NCBI GenBank assembly: GCA_035760665.1
Contig: DASTSN010000093.1
Location: forward strand, 25,553 to 89,552
Direction of reading: 5' to 3'
Length of the DNA stretch: 64,000 nt
Origin: DASTSN01 sp035760665
GTDB lineage: Bacteria; Bacteroidota; Bacteroidia; Chitinophagales; Chitinophagaceae
In this document: piece after piece, positions 35,281-43,120 of the stretch
Numbering within the stretch: the first letter of the stretch is position 1
Layout of the letters: the number at the start of each line of letters is the position of its first letter
Program-made: the position numbers and the translations under genes
Notes under the pieces: generated by a model
What the model saw: the letters and a program-made list of their open reading frames with translations, nothing else
What the model was told of the DNA's origin: nothing
Databases searched by the model: none

Positions 35281-35304
35281 ATAAAAGACACTGATGTCTT
35301 TTAT
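35281..35304. repeat. Perfect palindrome at the predicted +1 of the nos operon
   Basis: Arms ATAAAAGACA and TGTCTTTTAT (10 bp, perfect) flank CTGA. The left arm begins 5 bp after the -7 box, the predicted transcription start. It may be an operator for an Rrf2-type repressor or a 5' mRNA hairpin. No U-run follows, so it is not a terminator. Confidence 0.6.
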
Positions 35305-35325
35305 AAACTGTTTACTTCCAAAAAA

Positions 35326-35808
35326 ATGATTATGAAACGAACAAAATTGCTTATCGTACCGGCTCTTTTAGTATGCACGGCTGTATGGATTTCCTGCGGC
35401 AGTGAAGGGGTAAAAAAAGATGAAAAACCCGTAGACATCACCACGCTGACGAAAGACAAAGAAACGCCAAAGGCACCTGAAATCAAAGCTGATGAAATTG
35501 CCTTTACCTCACCGCTGAATAAAGACTGGGTAACTGATGGAAAAGGTATTTATGAATTAAAATGCCAGGCCTGCCACAAATTAACGGCTGATAAGCTGGT
35601 AGGACCCGGTTGGAAAGATGTAACCAAACGCAGAACACCGGTATGGATCATGAATATGATCACCAATACCGACATGATGCTTGATTCGGACCCGGAAGCA
35701 CAAAAACTGTTGGAATTATGTATGGTTCGTATGCCTAACCAAAACCTCACCAAAGATGAAGCGAGGCATGTGATTGAATTCATGCGCAGCAACGATGGTG
35801 AAAAATAA
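35326..35808 (+). CDS. Cytochrome c lipoprotein of the nos cluster
   Basis: 160 aa from ATG 35326 (a second ATG at 35332). The signal peptide ends in a lipobox (VWISCGSE, Cys24). After a linker rich in Lys and Thr, one haem-binding motif C80-QA-C83-H84 is present, with a likely distal Met in VRMPNQNLT. It is the first gene of the nos operon, 36 bp before nosZ, and would deliver electrons to N2O reductase in the periplasm, as in other clade II nos clusters. Confidence 0.9.
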   Translation: MIMKRTKLLIVPALLVCTAVWISCGSEGVKKDEKPVDITTLTKDKETPKAPEIKADEIAFTSPLNKDWVTDGKGIYELKCQACHKLTADKLVGPGWKDVTKRRTPVWIMNMITNTDMMLDSDPEAQKLLELCMVRMPNQNLTKDEARHVIEFMRSNDGEK

Positions 35809-35843
35809 AGTAACGCTCTCTCCAAAGTATTAAATCAACTTTT

Positions 35844-37835
35844 ATGAACACAACAGCTAAAACAAAACTCCTGCTGGGATTTTCCCTGATAGGCTTTTTA
35901 TTCATGCAAAGCTGTAAGCCGCATGGCGCAGAATCGGCCGTGGGCGGCGATGCAGCCACTAAAACTTATGTACCCCCTGGCAAGTACGACGAGTTGTACA
36001 ACTTCGTTTCCGGCGGGTTCAGCGGGCAGTTATCCGTGTACGGCTTACCCTCCGGCAGATTGCTGAGAGTCATTCCCGTTTTTTCCATCGATCCTGAAAA
36101 AGGATATGGCTACAGCGAGGAAACAAAACCCATGCTGAATACCTCGCATGGCTTTGTACCCTGGGATGATCTTCACCACCCGGAATTGTCGCAAACGAAT
36201 GGTGAAATTGACGGCCGCTGGATATTTATGAATGGCAACAACACCCCGCGTATTGCCCGCGTGGATCTTAAAACATTCAGAACAGCAGAAATCATTGAAA
36301 TTCCCAACAGCGCCGGTAACCACTCTTCGGCCTTTGTGACGGAAAATACCGAATACGTTGTAGCAGGAACCCGTTTCAGCATTCCCATGGATAATACAAA
36401 TGGCGATGTACCCATTAATACCTACAAACAAAACTTTAAAGGCACGGTCAGTTTTCTGAAAGTGGACCCGAAAGACGGCAATATGAGTATTGCCTTCCAG
36501 ATCCTGCTGCCAGGTGTCAACTTCGACCTGAGCCATGCCGGGAAAGGCCCCAGCCACGGGTGGTTTTTCTTTTCCTGCTATAATTCTGAACAAGCCAATA
36601 CATTGCTGGAAGTAAATGCCTCACAAAGAGATAAAGACTTCATTATGGCTGTGAACTGGAAAAAAGCAGAAGAATACCTTCAGCAGGGAAAAGGGAAAAA
36701 GCAAACTGTTCGCTATGCGCATAACAAATACAACGAAGCCACGCATTCCGCCACCTCTGAAATAGAAACAGAAGTAACCGTACTTGATTCCAAAGATTTA
36801 CCGGATATGGTTTACCTGATCCCCTGTCCCAAATCACCACACGGCTGTGATGTAGATCCTACCGGTGAATACATTGTGGGCAGCGGCAAACTGGCTGCCT
36901 TATTGCCAGTCTTTTCATTTACCAAAATTCAAAAAGCCATTGCCGACAAAAATTTTGACGGCAACTACGATGGGATTCCTGTGATCAAATACGAAGCTGC
37001 GCTTTATGGCGAAGTGCAAAAACCAGGCCTTGGCCCCCTGCACACCGAGTTTGATGGTAAAGGCAACGCGTATACATCCATGTTTGTATCATCTGAAATT
37101 GTTAAATGGAATATTAAAGACCTGAAAGTTCTGGACCGTGTTCCCACATATTATTCCATTGGCCACCTGTGTGTACCCGGCGGAGACAGCAGAAAACCCT
37201 ATGGGAAATATGTAATCGCCTATAACAAAATTACAAAAGACCGTTACCTGCCTACCGGGCCGGAATTGGCGCAGAGTGCACAGCTTTATGATATTACCGG
37301 CGATAAAATGAAATTAATTCTTGACTTTCCCACCATCGGTGAGCCGCACTATGCACAGGCCGTACCGGCAGAGCTGATTTCGAAAAATTCAGTCAAATTC
37401 TACAAACTGGAAGAAAATAAAAATCCGTTTGTAGCACTTGGTGAAGGAAAGGCGAAAGTAGAGCGCAAGGGCAATGAAGTGCATGTGTACATTACAGCTA
37501 TCCGTTCACACTTTAATCCCGACAATATTGAAGGTGTAAAAATGGGTGATGTTGTGTACTTCCACCTTACCAACCTGGAGCAGGACTGGGATATACCTCA
37601 CGGTTTTGCAGTAAAAGGGGCCAACAATGCAGAATTACTGATTATGCCTGGTGAAACACAAACCCTGAAATGGGTACCTGAAAAACCGGGTGTATACCCG
37701 TTTTACTGTACAGACTTCTGTTCAGCGCTGCACCAGGAAATGCAGGGCTACATCCGGATCTCCGCAGCTGGCAGTAATGTTCCCCTCAGCTTTAGTACAG
37801 GAACCAACCTGCCAAAAGATTCAACAGGAAAATAA
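35844..37835 (+). CDS. nosZ: Nitrous oxide reductase, clade II
   Basis: 663-aa periplasmic multicopper enzyme reducing N2O to N2. The N-terminus has a Sec/lipoprotein-like signal (FLFMQSC) without a twin-arginine motif, which marks clade II. The beta-propeller carries conserved His motifs for CuZ (DDLHHPELS, GPLHTEFD, SIGHLC, GEPHYAQ). The C-terminal cupredoxin domain holds CuA ligands C622, C626, H630 and M633 in YCTDFCSALHQEM, with an upstream His in DIPHGFAV. Accessory genes nosL, nosD, nosF and nosY follow. Confidence 0.98.
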   Translation: MNTTAKTKLLLGFSLIGFLFMQSCKPHGAESAVGGDAATKTYVPPGKYDELYNFVSGGFSGQLSVYGLPSGRLLRVIPVFSIDPEKGYGYSEETKPMLNTSHGFVPWDDLHHPELSQTNGEIDGRWIFMNGNNTPRIARVDLKTFRTAEIIEIPNSAGNHSSAFVTENTEYVVAGTRFSIPMDNTNGDVPINTYKQNFKGTVSFLKVDPKDGNMSIAFQILLPGVNFDLSHAGKGPSHGWFFFSCYNSEQANTLLEVNASQRDKDFIMAVNWKKAEEYLQQGKGKKQTVRYAHNKYNEATHSATSEIETEVTVLDSKDLPDMVYLIPCPKSPHGCDVDPTGEYIVGSGKLAALLPVFSFTKIQKAIADKNFDGNYDGIPVIKYEAALYGEVQKPGLGPLHTEFDGKGNAYTSMFVSSEIVKWNIKDLKVLDRVPTYYSIGHLCVPGGDSRKPYGKYVIAYNKITKDRYLPTGPELAQSAQLYDITGDKMKLILDFPTIGEPHYAQAVPAELISKNSVKFYKLEENKNPFVALGEGKAKVERKGNEVHVYITAIRSHFNPDNIEGVKMGDVVYFHLTNLEQDWDIPHGFAVKGANNAELLIMPGETQTLKWVPEKPGVYPFYCTDFCSALHQEMQGYIRISAAGSNVPLSFSTGTNLPKDSTGK

Positions 37836-37887
37836 TTTTTCACGCATCGGATTCACCAACCAGCCTTACCATAAAAAACAGGCTAAT

Positions 37888-38451
37888 ATGAAAAAAAATT
37901 TCTTCTTCCTTCTGCTTTTGCCGGCTGCACTGCTGTCTTGCCAGGGGCCAACAACCGGTAATAGTGAAGCCGCTGCACAGCCGCAAAACGCAGTTGCTGA
38001 TGCTGGCCAGGAATCGGTGAAAGACGATCAATCACAAAAAGATATTGTAAAAACAGCGATCGGCTCCCCTGATCATACAACGCTGGTGAAAGCACTGCAA
38101 CAGGCCGAACTGGTTACAGCACTTTCCAATGCAGGTCCTTTTACAGTATTTGCACCTACGAATGCAGCTTTTGACAAGTTGCCCGCAGGCACGTTGGATG
38201 GACTGATGAAAGATGATAAGAAAGCTGATCTGCAAAACATTTTGCAATACCATGTTGCCCTGGCAGTGTATAAAACAGAGCAAATGCATGATGGGCAGGT
38301 GATTGGTGAAGCCAATGGCGACAACATCACACTACATGTAAAAGATGGTAAAGTGACCATTAATGGCACAGCTCACATCATTGCATCGATTCCGGCAGCT
38401 AATGGGATCATCCATGTGATTGACGGTGTATTGCTGCCGCCGTCAAAATAA
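37888..38451 (+). CDS. Fasciclin-domain lipoprotein in the nos cluster
   Basis: 187 aa from ATG 37888. A lipoprotein signal (LLLLPAALLSCQG) precedes an Ala/Gln-rich linker and one fasciclin domain (about 50-185) with FTVFAPTNAAFDKLPAG and the C-terminal ANGIIHVIDGVLLP. Fasciclin domains mediate adhesion or protein contacts. Its role next to nosZ is unknown, but such genes occur in other Bacteroidota nos clusters to my knowledge. A strong terminator follows 16 bp after the stop. Confidence 0.88.
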   Translation: MKKNFFFLLLLPAALLSCQGPTTGNSEAAAQPQNAVADAGQESVKDDQSQKDIVKTAIGSPDHTTLVKALQQAELVTALSNAGPFTVFAPTNAAFDKLPAGTLDGLMKDDKKADLQNILQYHVALAVYKTEQMHDGQVIGEANGDNITLHVKDGKVTINGTAHIIASIPAANGIIHVIDGVLLPPSK

Positions 38452-38466
38452 CGGCATCTAAGCTAC

Positions 38467-38500
38467 AGGCATCCTGCAGGGCAAGCGCAGGATGCCTTTT
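38467..38500 (+). terminator. Terminator-like hairpin between fasciclin gene and nosL
   Basis: A perfect 11-bp stem (AGGCATCCTGC / GCAGGATGCCT) with a 9-nt loop ends in TTTT then AAAG. The U-run is short, so readthrough into nosL is likely and the element may set a lower level of the accessory genes than of nosZ. Confidence 0.7.
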
Positions 38501-38513
38501 AAAGAAAACGATC

Positions 38514-39551
38514 ATGAATAATCATTTAAGTATAACGTCACGGATTTTGGTGGCTTTTGCCAGCGGTGCATTAATTGCTGTGTACTTTTTACCAGCCTGG
38601 CGTATCGACCTTTTTGCACCGCAATATCCCGAAGGTTTATCCATGTATATCTGGATCAATAATATCACCGGTGATATTGACATTATTAATGGCTTGAATC
38701 ACTACATCGGGATGAAACATATCTCCATCAACATGTTTCCGGAGTTTAAATACCTGCCTTATGTAGTGGCTTTCTTCATAGCACTGGGCATGGCAGCAGC
38801 CATTACCGGTAAAAGAAAACTTCTTTTCGTCTATATCCTTCTCACCATCATTGGTGGTATTTTCGTTCCGTATGATCTCTATCGCTGGGGCTATGCCTAC
38901 GGCCACGATCTGGACCCCAGGGCTCCGATACAAGTTCCGGGCCTGTCTTACCAACCACCGGTATTTGGGCACAAGCGCTTACTGAATTTTGATGCCTATT
39001 CTTTTCCCGATGTAGCCGGCTGGATTGTATTTGCCGCCGGTGCACTGGCATTCCTGGTGTGGTTTGTAGAATGGTACCACCATCGCAAGGCAGCAAAATC
39101 AGCCGTCTCGAAAACAGCCTTACCAGTCATAGCGGGTATTTTCCTGGCTGTGTTTTTCAGCTCCTGCTCCACCAAGCCTGAACCGTTTGCTTATGGAAAA
39201 GATGCCTGTTACGAATGTAAAATGGGCATTGTTGATCCAAAATTCGGAGGTGAAGTAGTGACTAAAAAAGGAAAGCTGTACAAATTTGATGATATGCACT
39301 GCATGATCAAATTCCTGAAATCCGGCGAAGTGAATGAAGGAGACATACAGCAAACCGTTGTCATCAACTACGACAAGGCAAATGATTTCCTGGATGTAAA
39401 AAATGCGGCCTTTGCAGTTAGTGATGAACTGAAAAGCCCGATGGGCGCCAATGCTGCAGGCTTTTCATCAAAAGAAGCAGCGCAAAAAGGGCTGGCAGGT
39501 AAACAGGGAACCATTCTTAGCTGGAATGAACTATTTGAACAAATCAACTAA
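38514..39551 (+). CDS. nosL: NosL copper chaperone with N-terminal membrane domain
   Basis: 345 aa, about twice the usual NosL length. Residues 1-190 contain about four hydrophobic segments and a loop with several His. Residues 200-218 form another hydrophobic stretch ending in a lipobox-like FFSSC (Cys218). The NosL domain follows with the Cu(I) site C232-YE-C235-K-M237 and FDDMHCMIKFL. NosL delivers copper to NosZ. The frame is continuous, so this is a fusion of a membrane protein and NosL rather than two genes. Confidence 0.9.
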   Translation: MNNHLSITSRILVAFASGALIAVYFLPAWRIDLFAPQYPEGLSMYIWINNITGDIDIINGLNHYIGMKHISINMFPEFKYLPYVVAFFIALGMAAAITGKRKLLFVYILLTIIGGIFVPYDLYRWGYAYGHDLDPRAPIQVPGLSYQPPVFGHKRLLNFDAYSFPDVAGWIVFAAGALAFLVWFVEWYHHRKAAKSAVSKTALPVIAGIFLAVFFSSCSTKPEPFAYGKDACYECKMGIVDPKFGGEVVTKKGKLYKFDDMHCMIKFLKSGEVNEGDIQQTVVINYDKANDFLDVKNAAFAVSDELKSPMGANAAGFSSKEAAQKGLAGKQGTILSWNELFEQIN

Positions 39552-39562
39552 CCTTTTCCAAA

Positions 39563-40798
39563 ATGCGGCTTCTATCTACCACTCTCCTGTTTGTCTTTTT
39601 TGTAACTGATGCCTTGGCTACTACAATTGTTGTGGGAAAAAACCAGGCAGTTCGTTCTTTAAAAAAAGCCATAGAACTCTGCCACAATGGCGATACCATA
39701 CAACTGCTCAGTGGTATTTATAAAGAAGGAAATATCACTATTCAAAAGGCAATAACAATTATCGGTATTGACGACCCGGTTCTTGATGGCGAATTCAAAT
39801 ATGAAAATCTGACCATTGGCGGAAACGATATTCACATCAGCGGCCTAGTACTGAAGAATTCACGAGAATCGAGTTCGAATGATTACGCAGCAATCAGCAT
39901 CACGGATGGCACAAATATCACAATCGAAAACAACAAAATCATTAACGCTCATTTTGCTATTCACGTAAACAACTCCACCTATTGCACAATCCGTAATAAT
40001 GATATACAGGGCCAAGCTAAATCGGAACAAAGTGCCGGCAATGGTATTCATCTTTGGAAATGCAGCCATATCCTGGTAGAAAAAAATCACATCCGTGGTC
40101 ACCGCGACGGTATATACTTTGAATTTGTCACCTACTCTGACATAAAAGAAAATATCAGCGAAAAAAATATCCGGTACGGGCTGCACTTTATGTTTTCTAA
40201 TCATGATAACTACATCCGGAATACATTCAGCAGCAATGGCACCGGAGTGGCTGTCATGTATTCGAACCATGTGAACATGGAATTCAATGTTTTTGAAAAA
40301 AACTGGGGCGCTGCATCTTATGCCATCCTGCTTAAAGAAATTTCCGACAGCCGGATTGTCAGTAATAAATTTTTAACCAACACAGTGGGACTTTTTCTCG
40401 AAGGCACTTCCAGAATAGCAATCCATAAAAACCTGTTTAAAGAAAATGGCTGGGCCGTAAAAGTACAGGCCAGCTGCACCGATAACAATTTTTACCAAAA
40501 TAATTTTTTGCAAAACACCTTCGATGTTTCTACTAACGGCTCCCTGGTATTAAACACATTCAATAATAATTACTGGGATAAATACGATGGATACGATATA
40601 AATAAAGATGGAGTCGGCGATATACCTTATCATCCCGTCAGCATGTACTCAATGGTTGTGGAGCAAAATCCCAACGCGCTGATACTGCTGAAAAGCTTTA
40701 TGGTGTCACTACTGGATAAAGCTGAAAAAGCGATTCCAAGCCTGACACCGGAAAACCTTATTGATAACAAACCAATGATGAAACCCAATCAACTATGA
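39563..40798 (+). CDS. nosD: Periplasmic copper-binding/maturation protein NosD
   Basis: 411 aa with a signal peptide ending near DALA. The body is a right-handed beta-helix with repeats of the NTTIENNKI / NHIRGHRDG type, typical of the NosD/CASH family. The conserved part near HFMFSNHDNYIRNTF and the C-terminal NNYWDKYDGYDINKDGVGD are characteristic. NosD works with the NosFY ABC transporter in assembling the CuZ centre. The stop overlaps the nosF start by 4 bp (ATGA). Confidence 0.95.
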   Translation: MRLLSTTLLFVFFVTDALATTIVVGKNQAVRSLKKAIELCHNGDTIQLLSGIYKEGNITIQKAITIIGIDDPVLDGEFKYENLTIGGNDIHISGLVLKNSRESSSNDYAAISITDGTNITIENNKIINAHFAIHVNNSTYCTIRNNDIQGQAKSEQSAGNGIHLWKCSHILVEKNHIRGHRDGIYFEFVTYSDIKENISEKNIRYGLHFMFSNHDNYIRNTFSSNGTGVAVMYSNHVNMEFNVFEKNWGAASYAILLKEISDSRIVSNKFLTNTVGLFLEGTSRIAIHKNLFKENGWAVKVQASCTDNNFYQNNFLQNTFDVSTNGSLVLNTFNNNYWDKYDGYDINKDGVGDIPYHPVSMYSMVVEQNPNALILLKSFMVSLLDKAEKAIPSLTPENLIDNKPMMKPNQL

Positions 40799-41562
40799 TC
40801 CAGATAGAACATATCAGCAAACGCTTTAAGAAATTACAGGCCCTGGACGATGTATCTGCTTCTTTTCAAAAAGGACAGGTAATATCCCTCATCGGTCCTA
40901 ACGGTTCGGGGAAAACGACGCTCATCAAATCAATTTTGGGAATGGTCAAACCCGACAGCGGGAAAATTTTCGTGGACAATCACCCGATCAATGGCGATCC
41001 CGCATACCGCCAACTGATTGGTTACATGCCGCAGATCGGCCGCTACCCGGACAACATGAAAATCGGCCAACTGTTTTCCATGATGAAAAATATCCGCGAA
41101 GCGGACGAAGATAAACTCGATACAGATCTTATTGATGCATTTAAACTGACAGCCATTTTTGATAAATCCATGCGGACACTCAGCGGTGGCACACGGCAAA
41201 AGGTAAGTGCAGCCCTGGCTTTTTATTTCAATCCCTGCATTTTGATTCTCGACGAGCCTACTGCGGGACTCGATCCATTGTCATCAGAAATTCTCAAGGA
41301 AAAAATTATTACAGAAAAACAAAAAGACAAACTCATCCTGATCACCTCGCATATCCTGAGCGACCTGGATGAATTAACCACCGATATTATGTACCTGCAG
41401 GAAGGAAAACTGGTATTCTTTAAAAACATAGAACTGCTGCGCCAGGAAACGGGGGAACTAAAACTGGGACGTGCCATCGCAGGCATTATGAAAGAGAGGA
41501 ATGAAGCCAGTTTATGGGTGGATGAAAAATCAGGCCTTATCCACAAAAAAAATCACTGCTAA
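40795..41562 (+). CDS. nosF: ABC transporter ATP-binding protein NosF
   Basis: 255 aa. Walker A (LIGPNGSGKTTLIKS), the signature motif (RTLSGGTRQKVSAALAF) and Walker B (ILILDEPTAGLDPLS) are complete, followed by the switch His (LITSHILSDL). It powers the NosFY transporter thought to supply sulfur for the CuZ cluster of N2O reductase. It overlaps nosD by 4 bp and is followed by nosY after 10 bp. Confidence 0.95.
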   Translation: MIQIEHISKRFKKLQALDDVSASFQKGQVISLIGPNGSGKTTLIKSILGMVKPDSGKIFVDNHPINGDPAYRQLIGYMPQIGRYPDNMKIGQLFSMMKNIREADEDKLDTDLIDAFKLTAIFDKSMRTLSGGTRQKVSAALAFYFNPCILILDEPTAGLDPLSSEILKEKIITEKQKDKLILITSHILSDLDELTTDIMYLQEGKLVFFKNIELLRQETGELKLGRAIAGIMKERNEASLWVDEKSGLIHKKNHC

Positions 41563-41572
41563 ACCAACTGTT

Positions 41573-42340
41573 ATGCTAAAACTATCACGTTACGTTTTAT
41601 ACGATATTTTACGAAACAAAGTCATCATTGCTTATACGCTTTTCCTGTTCATTGTTTCCATGAGTCTTTTTCGGATGGAAGAAAACAGCGGCAAAGCAGT
41701 GTTGAGCCTGCTGAATATTATTCTGATTGTATTACCACTGGTAAGCCTGGTGTTTACAACCATTCATTACTACAACTCGTACGAGTTTATTGAACTGATG
41801 CTGGCGCAGCCCATGAGCCGCAGCAGGATTCTGACCAGCGAATATGCCGGCGTAAGCCTGTCTTTATTAAGTGCTTTCTTCCTGGGGGTAGGCATCCCGG
41901 TACTGGTATTTGAGCTGAATGCAACCGGCCTGTCTATCTTATTTACAGGTTTTATGCTTACACTTATTTTTACATCCATTGCGTTCTGGGCTTCGGTAAA
42001 AGCCAGGGATAAATCCAGGGGTATCGGTTTTGCCTTGTTGCTCTGGTTTTATTTTTCGCTGATTTATGACGGATTAATTTTATTAATTCTTTTCACTTTC
42101 AGTGATTATCCGCTGGAGAAAGCCACGCTTTTTCTTTCGGCATTAAATCCCATAGACCTGGGCAGGATTTTCATCATGCTGAAAATGGATGTAAGTGCTT
42201 TAATGGGCTATACCGGCGCTCTTTACCAGGATTTTTTTGGAAGTTTTAAAGGTATGTTGTTTACAACCGGCATCATGCTGTTGTGGGCTGTGCTGCCTTT
42301 ATGGCAGGCGATAAAAAGTTTCAGGAAAAAAGATTTGTAG
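41573..42340 (+). CDS. nosY: ABC transporter permease NosY
   Basis: 255 aa from ATG 41573 (MLKLSRYVLYDILRNKVII); a longer frame would overlap nosF. Six hydrophobic segments are visible, with the family-typical NYYNSYEFIELMLAQP-like stretch HYYNSYEFIELMLAQPMSRS after helix 2, and LNPIDLGRIFIML in the second half. It is the membrane partner of NosF. It is the last of the contiguous nosLDFY genes; a 151-bp gap with regulatory sites follows. Confidence 0.93.
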   Translation: MLKLSRYVLYDILRNKVIIAYTLFLFIVSMSLFRMEENSGKAVLSLLNIILIVLPLVSLVFTTIHYYNSYEFIELMLAQPMSRSRILTSEYAGVSLSLLSAFFLGVGIPVLVFELNATGLSILFTGFMLTLIFTSIAFWASVKARDKSRGIGFALLLWFYFSLIYDGLILLILFTFSDYPLEKATLFLSALNPIDLGRIFIMLKMDVSALMGYTGALYQDFFGSFKGMLFTTGIMLLWAVLPLWQAIKSFRKKDL

Positions 42341-42378
42341 TGCGGTCGGCCTGCCGATTCCGGATCTGATAAGAACAG

Positions 42379-42414
42379 CTGATGCGTGTCATTGGGAAAG
42401 CTGATTAAAATCAT
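42379..42414 (+). promoter_or_regulatory. Paired CRP/FNR-type sites upstream of the ba3 oxidase genes
   Basis: CTGAT-N4-GTCAT (42379-42392) and CTGAT-N4-ATCAT (42401-42414) have centres exactly 22 bp apart, the same weak-then-strong order and spacing as at the nos promoter. A weak -7 (ACCTTTTG, 42436-42443) would put the proximal site near -40.5; the better box at 42460 would put it at -64.5. Confidence 0.6.
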
Positions 42415-42459
42415 GCTGGCAGATTCTTGCAAATCACCTTTTGCAGCAACGCCCGCAAA

Positions 42460-42467
42460 TACATTTG
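42460..42467 (+). promoter_or_regulatory. -7 box of the ba3 oxidase gene cluster
   Basis: TACATTTG matches TAnnTTTG exactly, 24 bp before the ATG of the small CbaD-like gene at 42492. It predicts a leader of about 20 nt. Confidence 0.55.
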
Positions 42468-42491
42468 CAACCATTAAAACCCCCGCTTATC

Positions 42492-42617
42492 ATGGAAAAG
42501 ATCCCCTCCCGCGAAAAGTTTACTCCCCGCGGCGCTATTGCTTTCTTTATCCTGCTGGTATTGCTTTGCCTGGCAATCTGGTTTGGTATTTATTTTTTAA
42601 TGCTTGAACGTTCCTAA
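42492..42617 (+). CDS. CbaD-like small subunit (IIa) of ba3-type oxidase
   Basis: 41 aa: a charged N-terminus (MEKIPSREKFTPRG), one hydrophobic helix (AIAFFILLVLLCLAIWFGIY) and a short end LMLERS. It lies 10 bp before the subunit II gene. In Thermus ba3 oxidase a single-helix peptide of about 34 aa (subunit IIa, CbaD) is encoded just before subunits II and I, so size, topology and position agree. Sequence similarity cannot be judged by eye at this length. The gene is easy to miss in automatic annotation. Confidence 0.75.
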   Translation: MEKIPSREKFTPRGAIAFFILLVLLCLAIWFGIYFLMLERS

Positions 42618-42627
42618 AAGTTTCACT

Positions 42628-43089
42628 ATGGCTATTATCGATTCATCAGAAAGAAAGATCCTGACCATTACCATTTTTATGGTGGCCGTTTTTATATTTT
42701 CCATCCTGTATGCAAAAGGAAAATATAAAAGTGATGTGCCAGCCTGCCTGCCTTTTGACAAAGCTTATGAAACCCCTAAGGTGAACAAACTCGATGATAA
42801 AACCTACCAGGTTTTTGCCGTAGCGCAAATGTGGAGTTTTCAGCCGGCAGAGATTTACATTCCCGTAGGCAGCGAGGTGGATTTTTACCTTACGTCCAAA
42901 GATGTTGTGCACGGTTTTAACATAGCCGAAAAAAACGTCAACATGATGGCTGTTTATGGAGGCGTCACCAAATCAACAGTAAAATTTGAAAAACCCGGCA
43001 TTTACAATATTACCTGCCATGAATACTGCGGCACCGGGCACCAGAACATGCAAGCACAGGTGATTGTGAATTACCCGGAAAATAAATAG
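42628..43089 (+). CDS. Cytochrome c oxidase subunit II, ba3 type
   Basis: 153 aa from ATG 42628 (MAIIDSSERK). A single N-terminal helix (about 13-33) anchors a periplasmic cupredoxin domain. CuA ligands are H in DVVHGFN and the set C130, C134, H138, M141 in CHEYCGTGHQNM. The one-helix form matches CbaB of Thermus ba3 oxidase rather than the two-helix aa3 type. It accepts electrons from cytochrome c, probably the one encoded at 45438. Confidence 0.94.
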   Translation: MAIIDSSERKILTITIFMVAVFIFSILYAKGKYKSDVPACLPFDKAYETPKVNKLDDKTYQVFAVAQMWSFQPAEIYIPVGSEVDFYLTSKDVVHGFNIAEKNVNMMAVYGGVTKSTVKFEKPGIYNITCHEYCGTGHQNMQAQVIVNYPENK

Positions 43090-43120
43090 TAATAAAGAAA
43101 ACAACTGAAATATTGCTGCT

